From contig QCXZ01000053.1 in NCBI GenBank assembly GCA_025024175.1, positions 5,456,001-5,520,000 of the forward strand: DNA of 64,000 nucleotides, given 5' to 3'. Within the stretch, counting starts at the first letter, position 1. Each line of letters begins with the position of its first letter. Made by a program: the position numbers and the translations under genes. Of the stretch, positions 42,620-55,368 are shown piece after piece. Under the pieces are notes generated by a model. It made no database searches, was not told where the DNA came from, and was given only the letters and a program-made list of their open reading frames with translations. This DNA is from Rhyzopertha dominica (taxonomy: Eukaryota > Arthropoda > Insecta > Coleoptera > Bostrichidae).

Positions 42620-43935
42620 CACTAGCACCAAAAATTTATGGCCAACCTAAAATACATAAACAAAACATTCCACTACGTCCAATTATTAACAATATACAAT
42701 CCCCATCATATAAAAAATCAAAATTCATAGGCAACATAATCAGTAACATAATAGGTAGAAACAATTATTATATAAAAAAACTCTTGAATTCAAGAATAAA
42801 ATTGAAAATTTAAAAATGCCAAATAATCATATAATGGTATCATTAGATGTCAAATCCCTTTATACTAACATACCTATTACAGAAATAGAACCATTAATAA
42901 ACAAAAATTGGAACAAAATCGAAGAATTCACAACAATTCCAAAAGATGAATTAATTAAAGCACTTATATTTACCATACAAACAAATTATTTCCAATTCAA
43001 AAACAATTTTTATATACAACTAGATGGAATGGCAATGGGCAGTCCAATATCTGGCACTATTGCACAACTATATATGGAAGATCTCGAAGAAACAATATTA
43101 AACAAGTTAAACTATGTACATTTTTACACACGTTATGTTGACGACTTATTTTTAATAATACCTAATAATAAAACCAATGATGTATTAACATATTTTAATA
43201 GTTTTCATAACAAAATTCAATTTACTATTGAAATAGGAAAAAATTACACAATAAATTATCTAGACTTAACTTTAATCAGAGAACACAACAAAATCGTAAC
43301 AAAATGGTTCAATAAACCTACATCAACAGGAAGATACTTAAACAATGAATCCAACCACCACCCCACACAAAAAAGAAACATAATCAAAAACATTATAAAA
43401 AGAGCTATAATATTAACTCATCCAAAACATAGACCAAACATTATAAAAAAGCACAATATTTCCTAACACAAAATAATTACCCAATAAAACTAATAAAAAG
43501 TATAACAAAATCAATCATAATAAATATATATAACAAACATAAATTAAAACAACATCCTATAAAAAATAACACATACATATCTATACCTTATATTCCAAAA
43601 TTATCCCAAAAGATTCAACACACACTGAAACCACACAACATTACAATTTCACATAAACCAATAAATACAACAAAACAATTTTTTACCAAACTAAAAACAA
43701 AAACAGCAAGAGAACTAATGACACGTACAATTTATAAAATTCCATGTAACAACTGCGACAAAATTTACGTTGGACAAACAAAACAATACTTAAAAGAGAG
43801 AATTAAGCAACATAAAAATTACAATAACATTCAACAAACTGCTCTAAGAATACATGAAATAGAAAAACAACATCATTTCAACTACGACCGGAGAAATACC
43901 ACTGAACCAACAGCCAATAAATTTTTGCAGTAAAC
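42620..43935 (+). pseudogene. Penelope-like element copy 3, reverse transcriptase and GIY-YIG nuclease
   Basis: A PLE family distinct from copies 1 and 2. KIYGQPKIHKQNIPLRPI near 42630 is the PLE signature. A frame change precedes the 216-codon frame 42816-43466: VSLDVKSLYTNIP (motif A), DGMAMGSPISGTIAQLY, RYVDDLFLI (both catalytic Asp intact) and the thumb NYLDLTLIREHNK / NKPTSTGRYLN. After stops near 43465 the linker is followed at 43718-43933 by IYKIPCNNCDKIYVGQTKQY, then LKERIKQH, a GIY-YIG endonuclease with its Arg. The coding strand is extremely A-rich and G-poor, unlike its neighbours, with AAA and AAT dominating. At least two frame disruptions; otherwise well kept. Confidence 0.9.
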
Positions 43936-44265
43936 TGATGATCACTCGAGCTAATCCATCGGGCGGCGAAGAACCAAAAAGTTTTATTTTACCAGATAAA
44001 AATTAATAAGTATCAAACGTGGTTTTAGNCTAGGGCATAAGTTCTACCCTAAATACTAATANAAGAGAATGATNCCTTAGGCCAAAATAGGTGAAAAGCT
44101 TTTTATGGGTACATGCCCGGAAATACTTTATTTTAATTTTTTCCCTGGACTTAAAAAGCACAATTTCAAAACAACTTGACATCACATGCTGCAGGTCATT
44201 AGTCTGCAATTGCTCCGCATTCACTGGGCACCAGTAATGTTACTAGATGAGTTGCTATATCTACT
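43936..44265. other. Spacer with several ambiguous bases
   Basis: Probably the 3' flank of PLE copy 3. No further feature. Confidence 0.3.
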
Positions 44266-44269
44266 TCCT

Positions 44270-44770
44270 TTCAAGCCACGATTACTTAACGGAATTAATT
44301 AAACTTTAGTTGCCGCACTAAACTTTTCTTCGTAAAACTAAATAACTCACTCCCGAGCCTCATTATCTTATCTCCCCAAACCCACTCGAAATTGATTCGA
44401 CTGCACAGCCTCAGTTTTTAATTAAGTGCCTTGCATCCGCCAGGCTCCGGGAACTCGTTTAGCATTTTTATGGCTTCCAACNAACTATAAAAAATACGCG
44501 AGCGCCTTATCGGGATCCCCTTAACAAATATACCCCAATTTAATTTGCATTTTTTCTGCCTTCATGTCCCCGCATCGATTGGATGGTCGATCCCCAAGGT
44601 ATTCCGTACCCTCCTGAACGTGTACGTTCGCTTAATAACAGGCCCTCAACCCCCAGGAATTGAAGTCATTTCATAATCAAGTTGTATTATTGTCACGGGT
44701 GAACGGACCAAAGGAAGGGGCGGTCGGTTTTGACGGAAGGGATAATAAAACAGATCGGAATACTGCAGGT
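44270..44770. other. GC-elevated island 12
   Basis: CpG and GC rise (CATCCGCCAGGCTCCGG, GCGAGCGCCTTATCGGG, GGAAGGGGCGGTCGG) without a frame. Confidence 0.35.
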
Positions 44771-46595
44771 TCAACTTCCTTGTAATAGTTGTAAACTAGA
44801 CTGGAGAGGCTACGTCAGCACAGGTCATCAGATACGACGTGAACATAAAATGACAATATATTTTTTTTAATTTCAATATTGTACGTAAGGGTATTTGCCT
44901 TGCATTTATATTTTATTAAATTGCGTCTTAATAGGTAGCGTCTAATACACAAAACAGCTGTGACAGCTTATAAAATCGAAAACATTGATCGTAAGGTGTA
45001 TATTTAATGTATCAAAATGGGAATATTGAAAGTGACCGCCAAAACTTGAACATATTGGTCGTGACGTCAGCTGTCTTGTAAATGAAATGGGATAGTCGAA
45101 TCACATCAGCAAGGCTATGCCAAATGAAACAAACGATATTACTGTCACAATTAAGTAAAATTTATTAAGATTCTGGTTAACATTCAATCATGCCTACACC
45201 GAGAAAAATTGATTGTTACCAACAACAAATTTTTATTTGTTAGAGATTAGTTTGCTGTAGTAAAGAATTGCTTGTAGTAAATACGAAAGAATTTCTTGCT
45301 TGTTGTTTGCGTTTGCAAAAATCATATCGTTGTTAGTACCAAACTAAACTTTGTTACCACACATAACATTTTTAAAGAAATATTTAATATACATTTGTGG
45401 AACATTTATGAAAAAAATATACCATTCCCATTTAATAGGTCTCATATGCTATTTGCTTCAAAACTGTATATCTGCATTAATAATAAAGATATTGGCGTGA
45501 ACCAAAAAAGGAAAATGTTCATGAAAGATGGAGCTAATTTAATTCCAGTTGACATCTGCAGTTGTAGCTGGTGCATCTCTTAAGGAATTGTAAATTTAAG
45601 TACCCTGTAGATACTGAAGACTAATATTAGAATGAAAATTTTGAAAACAACATCATTACTGAGAAATATAACTACAATTGAAACCAAAAATTATCAAATT
45701 GACAATTCTGTGGAATAGTATTCTTTGAGTGCACACCAGCATATTTTTGATTCCTTGGCCAAACTTCTGATTACTATTTATATTTACTTGATCAAATCTA
45801 TTCTTTAACACCTTCATATCATTTTTTCAATACTCAAATTGATCGTAAAGTGCTCCCCAATTTTCAATACCAAAAAATAGCACAAATATTTTCTCCAGCT
45901 TTTCTTCGAAAGGTTGTTTAACCACTAACACACCTTTTTGAGAAATTTTATATACTCTTAACTTTTTACAAACAGTGCTTCTTTGTTAAATGACTTTAGA
46001 ATTGTCGGATAGGCAGTGTTGGTTCTAAGTCCCATTGACATTTAACTATTTTCATATCAGCCCAACAATTTTAAAATTAGATTGAAGCATCGTGACCCCT
46101 TATAGCCCTGTACATTTTTAACACACCTTGTAAAAGAAGTAAATGCATCGACAAAAATAAATCTGTTTGCCCAGCGCGCCGCTTCATTTTTGTTACATAA
46201 GTGTTTGTTGACCCCAACATTGGTGGACTGCATAGTTATACAACACCCGAACCACCTAGAATTCGCACAATTAGTCATTTTCGTTTTCAACTTCGAGGAA
46301 GGAGGTTGGGTGCCTGATACGGATAGCTATTCGTTGATATCTGGGAGAAGACAACAAGCGTAAGTCTGTTTTGCTAGTCGATTCTAATCTATTATTCCAT
46401 AATTTCTTATTTAAACTTAGTTCAACTGAATTCAACCAAACGCGGACATCCATGGTCTAGGCAACCATTTCCATTGACCCATGAAGATCATTATATAAAT
46501 TAAATCAAGTAATATATTACAAACTTTGTTCTGTTAGATCATTGCAATATTAGATTCAGTATTCACCAAACGCAAACAAGTCAAGAGGTGCACAA
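44771..46595. other. Long spacer, nothing firm
   Basis: Frames at 45296-45583 (+) and 46057-46290 (-) have no family motif that I can defend. No repeat is recognised. Confidence 0.35.
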
Positions 46596-46599
46596 AATC

Positions 46600-47080
46600 A
46601 GTTGGTGTCCCGAGCAGTACGATTCTCTAGAAGGATCCGTAAGGTTCGATCATTCCCGAAGTTAACGAACACACCCATCCTTTCCCAGTTAAACCGGGAT
46701 ATCTACAGATCGTGACCACGTTGACCTGGCGCAATTGCATACTGCGGGTGCTTTGTTAGCTGCAGTGGCATGATTGTTGGGATATCCCGCTTCCCATATT
46801 TCCTCGCCGTTCGTAATTAGGGGATGGTTTGGAAACTGCAGCCAGTTCGACTCGGGAATTTTACTGCTCCGCTTTAGACTCTGTCGCCCTCCTTTCTTTG
46901 ATCGCATCACTCATTACTTCCCAATTTTAACTTATTCACTAATTAATCAAAACTTGAAGTCCCTTTGTCGCGATGGACTCTCATTGGCGCCTTGGTGTAT
47001 CACTAGCTCTATCTACCAAAGGCACGATATCCACACTCTGTTGTGACAGGGGTGGCATACAAGGCTAACCGATGGAGATA
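46600..47080. other. GC-elevated island 13
   Basis: Balanced composition with words such as CCGAGCAGTACG, GGGATATCCCGC (a palindrome) and GACTCTGTCGCCC. Overlapping frames on both strands are unrecognised. I could not fit it to an rRNA or tRNA. Confidence 0.35.
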
Positions 47081-48945
47081 TCTAGATGAGGACCCACGCC
47101 CATTGAGAGCCAACACAAAATTATTTGTCCTCTTGTCAATCTTACAGGTTTCGTATGCTGTTTTTTTGTACACTTCAGTTTGCACTCCTTTAATTTATGA
47201 TATCACTGGTTATTCATTAATTTAATAATAATATAAAGCTAATATTAATTACTACTATCTGCTTTTCCCGTGAATTTTGTTTTGTCTTTAAAAGTAAAGC
47301 AAAATATTGCAGTGGTCCTTAGATAATCTCTTACACAAATTAAATAGGTCATTGACTAGATTAGTACTGCTTTCTTTTATATTTTATAGGCTATAATTAC
47401 TGTTCTTCTAGAACACAAAGATGTTTAGAAACATTTATGTGTTTTAGACTGCTAACCGTCCATTTATATTTTTAATTTGTCACTGTAATGTTGTTATGGA
47501 CAACGAGCAGGGAGGATAAGGTGAAGTTTCTGTAAAGCGAATGTAATTGCAGAAGCTTTCTCCTCTTCAGCCTACACGTGTGTGATCCAACGTTGTCCTA
47601 AAGTTGATATCTGTAAATATTTGGATCACCGGCGTCCTCTGTTAAAATAACAAATGATTTTTTGTTATTGAGCCAATGAAGAAAAAATTAGGTGTAGGTT
47701 AATTCAAATATTTGTATCCCTGTCACTATCGATTGTTAATTAATTAGGAGATTAATTATTGTATTTAATAAATAAACTAATAAACTAGTACCTACACAAA
47801 ATTGGTAATATTATTTCGTCTGATGAATACTGACAAATGTTATAGAAATAATCGAACAACGTTAATAGTACAGATTTATTACAAATAAGGACACTAATAA
47901 GATGTTAACAAGTTTATGCTTGTATCTTGTCAAAATTGATAGGTACCCATTTTGTTTAAGTAAACATTTATATAATATTAAACAGGGTGGTGCTAAAGTT
48001 ATTTGTAAATATTCTAGAAGAGAACGTTTAATGAATATTTAATATAAAGTCTCCACAAATATTGTGATATTTGTACACCTAAGTAATAGAAAGTGTAGGA
48101 GTTCATCGGCAGCATTGTTAGTGTTAAATACTTACTTATAACAAGCTAAAACAAAAAACAAACCAACAAAAAGTTAGTTATTGTAATTAATACAAATATT
48201 ATGTGCTAAGTAAATTACAGGTTACTAATAACAAATAATGTTTGTGTGGCCAATAATAATAAATTACTTCTAATAACAATTTTTTGCGGAACAAAGATAA
48301 ATTTTTGCATTTACAAAATTTTTAGTTGAGACTATAGCTACAAATAAAATTTGTTGATAATGCTAAAATCTAGGTAAACTGAATAAAATATGGTATTTGT
48401 GTATGGTTTTTGCCAACGGAGTGCATCAGCTGGTTCTAAAGAATATGGAAAGCGTTTTTCGGGCCGCACCAATGTCAAATTTGAATATTTCTAGATTAAT
48501 TAGATATTTCAGAAAAAGTGGTTGTTTAATTACAACTTCTAAGGGTTGCATCTCTGAAACAACGCTTTAGGGTATAACTTGGCATGAGTGTTTTTTTTGT
48601 TTAGAATTGTGAATACTATCATTTCCAAAAATATTATCACCCTGTAGAAGTCAGAAATCCGCAGTTTTCGAACCCGTACTCATTGATATGTGGATAACAA
48701 ATCAACAACATCTTTTTATGGACAGGTTCTCCCAATACCCGATCTCAGGAGTATTCTAGAAGGGTACATCGAAGATAAAACACGAATTATCCCTGAATTA
48801 GCCACATGGGGTTGACGATGGTTGTTTGTGTCGTATTCGTGAAATAAATGAACCCTCTTGGATTGTAAAAGGTTTACAACATCACACGCTATATTCCGGT
48901 GACTTCAGATTCACAAAACAAACGGGTTATCCACAAATCACAAGT
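47081..48945. other. Long AT-rich spacer, nothing recognised
   Basis: No gene or repeat that I can support. Confidence 0.4.
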
Positions 48946-48949
48946 TTCT

Positions 48950-49270
48950 TCTCTTGTCGAGTAACAAGAAAAAGTGCAGACGTTCGTCCTGCAGACGACC
49001 TCGCCCCTTCTTTGTTTCCAGGCACTCCTGGAAACAATAACGGTAATGTTCTTTATCCTGACCCCACCCGCAGCGATAACAGGAGAATAAAGCAGTCAAT
49101 TAAGGGTCTATTTGTTTCTCAATTAAGGCGGCAGTGTTTTCCCGACAAGCGTTTTTCATGCAAACAATTTACGAACGCACCAGACTTAAGAGGAAGATAA
49201 TTAAAGAGTAAACTTCCGCTGTCGAGGACGAGAATACGTTAGTATCGCTAAATTCGCGCTAGGTACAACT
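48950..49270. other. GC-elevated island 14
   Basis: CpG-bearing stretch (GACGTTCGTCCTGCAGACG, ACCCCACCCGCAGCG). It is covered by a 124-codon plus-strand frame without recognised motifs, more likely a by-product of composition. Confidence 0.35.
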
Positions 49271-50400
49271 TTGAATGAACGACTCATCACGAGGGAATTA
49301 TAAAATTATAGTGCTTGCTCCCAAATGAAATGGGCGAAAGAGCAAAGTTAACTTTGTTTTAGAAACAGCTTTTGTTGATTACACTATATTTGAGTATTGG
49401 TGGGAATGGATAAGACTAAGAGCGAAAGAATATTATTTGACAGTAACACTTAGATATTCCATAACATTGGGTTTAAGAAATTGATTATGATTGATGCAAA
49501 TAAAGTTATAAACGGCAAAAGTTCACACAGAATTTGGTAACTGTTCGTACTATAAGAACATTTATCAATGGTAGGTGGGAGAATCAAGAATAGGGCAAAA
49601 AAAGGAATGTAGTTAAGCGAAATAGCTGCAAAGAAGGTAATGTATTTCAAGTTGATTGTTTGCAGCATTCATACTAAGTCGCGACAGTATTTGCCAAAAA
49701 CCTAATAATATCAAGATAATGTATGACGAATACATACATTCGTAGCAGTTTTGTTAAAGAAGAACTCCTGCTTACTGTCAGTAATGTGTATGACCTACAC
49801 CAGCTCGAATTACTGCATTTAACCACTAAGTTAACACTGGTAAGCACTGAGAGAAATGGGTTATTAGATATAAAAGAAAAGCTTAAAGAATTACAACTTG
49901 TAGATTTAAAATAGGCGCCAAAAACAACTACCATTATTCAATGCAACTACAGAATATTATACTAAGAACTTCACTGCATAATATTTAAAGTGTTTAGGTA
50001 TAATAGTCAAGAAATAGTATCATTTAAAACTACATATTTTTAGTTTTCAAGTACTCTACTTGTAAAAACAACATTCCAGGTAGTTTAAGATATTCAACAT
50101 GTAGTGGCATGCATTACAACTACACATTCTTTTATTTTAAAGTATTGTAGTTGCACAAATTATAATTTTAAATGTTAATTATAATCATCATGTAGTAGCA
50201 TAATTTACTACTACAAGTTTGTTTTTTAAAAAAAAGGAGTTATATACCTACTATAATATAGGCTATTATTTTGAACCTACGATGGGTTATAAATTAGGAG
50301 TCATTTACATAAAAAGATAATAATTGTATTATTAAAAGTTGAGATTAGTCTTGCTCGTTTTACTACATAATTGTCTAAACAATTGAAACATTTTTGCTAT
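49271..50400. other. AT-rich spacer, nothing recognised
   Basis: A plus-strand 63-codon frame at 49723-49914 is rich in Leu, Lys and Glu but unrecognised. Confidence 0.35.
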
Positions 50401-50406
50401 CGTGAC

Positions 50407-50524
50407 ACCAGGTATTCGATCTCCTCTTTAAAGAACTTTGCTATCAACAAGGTACGTTTTAATAGGCTTACCTGACTACGCTGGAAACAAAGTTCTTTGA
50501 GGAGGTGATCGAAAACTTGTTGGT
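50407..50524. repeat. Imperfect inverted repeat (hairpin)
   Basis: Arms 50407-50440 and 50488-50524 pair imperfectly (GATCTCCTCTTTAAAGAACT against AGTTCTTTGAGGAGGTGATC) around a ~47-nt centre. Possibly a small MITE or a structured RNA; no other evidence. Confidence 0.5.
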
Positions 50525-51900
50525 ACAATACAACAAATTTAATGCCTCAGCTGTTTGGCAATTTTATATAGACGAGTAATAGCACTCAACTTTTATAATA
50601 AATTTATTTTTTATGCAAATAGATCTTATTTCTATAACTTGTAGCAGATTGAAAAAAGAAAAACGACTTTCATATTAATATTAAACGCCATATCGCGTAT
50701 ACCAAACAGCAACGTTCTGAAAATATCTAAAGCACACGCACCGATATCACAAATATTTAAGAATGTTATAATTACAACACTAGTAATTGGCAAAAAAACG
50801 CATCTTGTAGAGGTATATTAATGAATTAATTATGAATTTAACATGCCGTAAAAACACTGAAAAGACAACTAAATATAATCCATGTGCAGAAATTGGGTTT
50901 CTCCGGGTGTCGCGCCTTGTTGGAATATAGTATGTTGCTCCTTGCTCTTCAGAAAATATTACACATACATATTTGCCTCGACAGTTCAAAAACCGCTGAC
51001 GCCCAATTCTGTAGGCAAATCATTGGTTTTAAAGAAGAAAAAACAGACAAACTTCTTTTCTTTACCTCCGGACTATGTTGCAGCTCCTGTCTAACAATAA
51101 CCTGGACTAACAAGCGTCGATTTAATATTTTGTGTAGTTTGTAACGAGTAAGTACTTCCTTTCCTCATTGCAACATTGTAATATTTTTAAAAGTGGCACC
51201 AAAACCTAAAAAAATAATATTGCTTAAAATGAGAAACAACTGAAGAGTCTAAAAGTTAGTGAAGTTTCTTCATATTATAACTTTGTCTGTTTAAGACTTT
51301 TTTTAATTTTATTTAGATATATGCTTGCCTGACTGACTATTTTTTAACTAAAGTACTTAAAATATGTAATTAATGTAATTATAACATATATTTTTTAAGT
51401 TAAATCATTTGGAAAGAGCCTTCACTCATTGTGGAACGTTTTCAAACAATTAAGTAGCTTGGACTGATAGTTTCGAAGCTAATTAATTAAGATTAATTTT
51501 TCGATTAACTAATTCATCAAAGCAACAAATACTTATGATACATGCCTTATATATCGTAAATCAGGCACCTAAAGTGGCTCTCACTGATAGGTATTATAGA
51601 TATCACAAAGAAAAACAGTTTTGATAACGCTTTCGTACTTGATCACGTGATAACCACGTGTAGTACAATCGCAAAATAGCAGAATGCGATATTGGGATGA
51701 TCATCTTTGAATATATTCAACATAGTCAACTAATTTATATGGGATGTTGGCATTACAATAATACTTTACTTTTCTAACTGACTAGTAGCACACAATTTGT
51801 TATTAAACTATAATGCTGTAATAATGCTATTTAGACGGCATGGCAGCATTTTTAGGAGCACGAGCACACATCTGTTGACAAACATGTATTGAAACTTGTA
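50525..51900. other. AT-rich spacer, nothing recognised
   Basis: No supported feature. Confidence 0.4.
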
Positions 51901-51905
51901 CTTAC

Positions 51906-52056
51906 CTTCGAATGGATTAACGAGGTTTTCCAAATTCCAAAGCTTTAATTTGCTTTCTATTTTCAACAATATTTTTTCTTTTTTAATATCAAAGTTCGTT
52001 TGGTGACTACGAAACCACGCACCACGCGGCACTTGCACTGAACTGCTAAACGCCAT
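51906..52056 (-). CDS. Candidate first coding exon of an unknown gene
   Basis: On the minus strand an ATG at 52056-52054 opens exactly 50 codons plus one base and ends at a consensus splice donor, GAAG|GTAAGT (donor GT at 51905-51904). The peptide reads MAFSSSVQVPRGAWFRSHQT, then NFDIKKEKILLKIESKLKLW and NLENLVNPFE: a basic N-terminus followed by a probable amphipathic helix. In-frame ATGs further up (52119, 52116) are possible alternative starts. About 25 bases upstream the leader holds GTTGACAACACTGGC. No family is recognised and no second exon could be located downstream on the minus strand. Confidence 0.35.
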
Positions 52057-52124
52057 TACGCTTTTAAAACTAGCCAGTGTTGTCAACTTTCTATGCGGGA
52101 TAGCACCGTATTTCATCATTGAAT

Positions 52125-53845
52125 TACCGTATTTGAGTCTCCATTACGGTATCTAACTAGTAAATATTATAGCCTCTGTTTGCTTACTGCCTTAAACATG
52201 CAAAGCTTGCGATTAAGGATAATGGTCATACATCGAACAATTGCTAAACATTGTACATGAATTCTAATTAGCGTATAGTTGGCAACGCTGCGAAAACATA
52301 TACTCTTGAGCTGTTAATACTACAACTACGTATTTAACATTTTAAAATATATAGCAGTAAAATATTCAGCATGTAAAATAACACGACGTAGTTGTAAATA
52401 CAATAACTACAGAAATTCTGTTCTTAAAACACACATTTCAAAATATAACATAATGTTCTAAAGGGTCAGTAGTACTAACTAATAATTTTGTATACATAAA
52501 GAGCTATATATACAAGATACAGTAAATATTGCAGTTAGGGTTATTACGTAAAGTTTTGTAAAAACAACTTAGTAGGACTAAACATGTAGTACTACATTTC
52601 TCTCAGTGAGAATTCTCTTAAATTCTTGAAAGTTTAAATGTAACTCTTAAGGAACCTCTGGTATGACCTGGTGACTAAAAGCAGTTGAACTTGATTTGTT
52701 TTGAAGTTATATGGCTAGATATTAGCAGGGTGTTGTTTTTTATGGGGCAGATTATCGTTTTCGATTCATTATTTCTGGCACATACCACAGGGATTCGCCT
52801 CAGGTTCGCTCTTGTGCTTAATATGTGATACTGATGTATCATAATAGATTAGCACCAAAGATTGTCAGCTTTTTTGTGCCACGATAATAATGATATCGAT
52901 CCAACACAAAATTTTTGGGTTTGTTCCAGCGTAGAATTGGAGGGTGATAACAGACTCTGTTTAAGGAAACAATACAGTTACATTTCACTTGTAAAGTTAC
53001 GGCCACCCAATAATTGCTCGTTTACTTACAATGAACACTTGGCTGCAAATAATCCCCTGTTCAACATAGACCGACAGATGATCGAACAAACAGATGGGGG
53101 CTCGTGCTGAAATGTATGTCCACCAATAACTGCCCATCTTAGAAGTATTTCACTTCTTATTTCGGTTGTAATACTATAATATTGGCAGTCACTGCGAACT
53201 TTCAGTAGTTACAGAAAAATAAATCAAAAAGGTTAGGTATAATCCAAGGATTATTCCGTTTCCGCCAGCAATCAAAGCAAGATTGGATTAGAGGTAAATA
53301 ATAACAACATAACAATAACAATCACACAAAATAGTCTATCACTAAATAGCAGGTTCTTTTTAGTTTACCACAGCGTTTCATACATGGAGGGCCACGACCT
53401 TTAATGAACCGCGAATGCGGTCTTCAGTACAAAAAGCATCAAGCTACGGCAGCTCTTTTAGACATGATTAATTAGTTTCCTCACGCTTCTGGTACGAACA
53501 TGAATACGTCAATACATGAAACATTCGACTCAAATAGCTCGTTTCAATGGGGTAGTACAATCAACTGTATGCGCTGTAAAATATCATATGAATAACTGCT
53601 TTAATTTTAAAAGTTGTGACACAATAACAACAACGTTACACGCTGGGCGCGTGTAGAATAAACGCGTAACATATTATATTTGTGGGTATATTTTTGTTTG
53701 AATCTTGTTCAACATACAGTATACAGCACCTATGCATCGTGATTTTGAAACTCATGTGCTAAATTAAAGTGCAGCATCTCAACAACAACGTATCGGAAGT
53801 ATAATTCATTTCCTTTAAAAAATAATACCCCCAAAATCCGAACTC
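52125..53845. other. AT-rich spacer, nothing recognised
   Basis: Scattered short words built from ACTAC/GTAGT recur here and around 50050-50220, but no defined unit can be drawn. Confidence 0.35.
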
Positions 53846-53850
53846 AATTT

Positions 53851-54205
53851 CAAAACAAATACAATAGTTAAGGTAAAAATATACCCAAGTAGAAAAGCCA
53901 TATTCAAGCGCGCGTACTTTGGAATGGGTCACACAAGAAACTCCCACTTGACCGTTTTTTGGATATAACTGATTAATAACTTAATGCACTGACGTATCTC
54001 AACCTGATAACACCTATAAATAGTGCCGCAAAAAATAGGTCTCGCTTCAATCTGCAGGCGTCTGGACCTTTTTATTACTTCACAGACATACGTACAAATT
54101 CAGTCTTTTTCAACTTAAAATCCATCATAAAAATGAAATCTGCCATTTTTCTTAAAATGTTATAAAGTATTATGGGTTTAGGCAGAAATCAATTTCGCAT
54201 TTTAG
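53851..54205 (+). repeat. Dispersed repeat, contiguous copy X
   Basis: Shares with copy Y the blocks AAGTA.AAAAG / TTCAAGCGCGCGTAC-like at its left and ACAAATTCAGTCT, TCTGCCATTTTTC and TATTATGGGTTTAGGCAGA at its right. No coding capacity. Confidence 0.65.
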
Positions 54206-55365
54206 TACAAGAAACAGGAGGACTGCACGAAGCCTTTCCTGAGCCCAGCAAATTCACTATTTTGGCTCAGTGGAAAGGAAATTTCATGTATCTCTTGATT
54301 TTGGACATAGGATTTTAAGCAGTATTTAAGTTTAAACAAAAATATAATTTTAGTAAATGGTAACTCAAAGAAATAGCTTTAAGATAAACAAAATACAATA
54401 ACAAGAACAATTGCCTATTCAATAACTCTCCACCTATATCTGAGCACAATTCTACTCTAAAATGGAGCCCCTCTTAACATTATTAGTTAGGGTATCACTA
54501 TACACAATTTGCTTTAAACGTATCCATAAATAAAATCCAAGAATAGCAGCAGTACTAATACTAGACTATTTCTTTAATACAGTGATCCCCAAATTTGAAT
54601 TTAATCAGTAAGTAACAATGCACAAATAATATGCAGGACAACCGTCCTAGTGAAAAGGCATTGTAACATTCTAAATTATCCAATCCACCGTGCCCTGATT
54701 AAGACCTGTTATCCCGTCATAACAAACTGCACACCATACATTTACTTTGGCAAATACTAACGACTTTTAAAATTCTAAAACTTGGATTAAAATCGCTCCG
54801 TTGTCTTACATGCTGTCTGTTAGTAGAATAATTAGAAAACATTATTCTGCGACAAAAGCTTTTGTCTATCGACATATTTGATCTACCACCCACAAACGTA
54901 CATAAAATCGTCCAATATATGATCCTTCGATTAGTTCCTTGAACATGGATCTTACTAATACCAAGTAGTGACCGCCTCTTTAGTTATGTTTTTGGGAGAT
55001 CCTGCACAAATTCCAGCACCAAATGGGCAAAACTGCTTACCCGTAGGTACCATAACAGTGAAACAAACTAATGGTATGTTCCAAAGTCAACACTCTGGAA
55101 ACGTTCACTACAGTAACTGTCATAGAATAACTAGAAGATTGTTATATAAATCTTCATGCACATTACCAACAACTAACATTTATTACAATTTATGCAAAAC
55201 TATTCTGTAGAAACACACGACACTAAGAATTATGAGCTACTATTATAGACTTCGTACAGTAACGCAATTGCATAAATCTTTAATGTCAACGTTCGAAGAC
55301 CAATATAGAGCGTGATGAAAACCATATATTGATAGAATAAATAATTCGTTTTCGGCATCTCTGGC
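54206..55365. other. Spacer, nothing recognised
   Basis: A frame at 54968-55210 is unrecognised. No repeat is seen. Confidence 0.35.
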
Positions 55366-55368
55366 TTA

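Noticed and set aside
43930..43975. CTGATGA at the 3' end of PLE copy 3 as a hammerhead
   Set aside because: The following bases do not form helix II and the downstream GAAG is not correctly placed.
44824..44860. CTGATGA on the minus strand as another hammerhead
   Set aside because: No GAA element follows a helix II-like stem, so the core is incomplete.
46057..46290. Minus-strand frame with several Cys and a KNEAARWANR stretch resembling a THAP domain
   Set aside because: The Cys-x-Cys and Cys-x2-His spacing of a THAP zinc finger cannot be matched, and downstream frames are broken.
46600..46800. Possible 5S rRNA or other structured RNA because of its balanced composition and palindromes
   Set aside because: No match to the 5S internal control region or to any tRNA box pattern that I could find by eye.
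48826..49200. 124-codon plus-strand frame
   Set aside because: Same situation: inside a GC island, no ATG-led support, no recognisable domain.
54968..55210. Plus-strand frame with FLGDPAQIPAP, reminiscent of a helicase GD.QQLPP motif
   Set aside because: Only one weak motif, no Walker A or other helicase blocks nearby, and the rest of the frame is Asn/Cys-rich without pattern.
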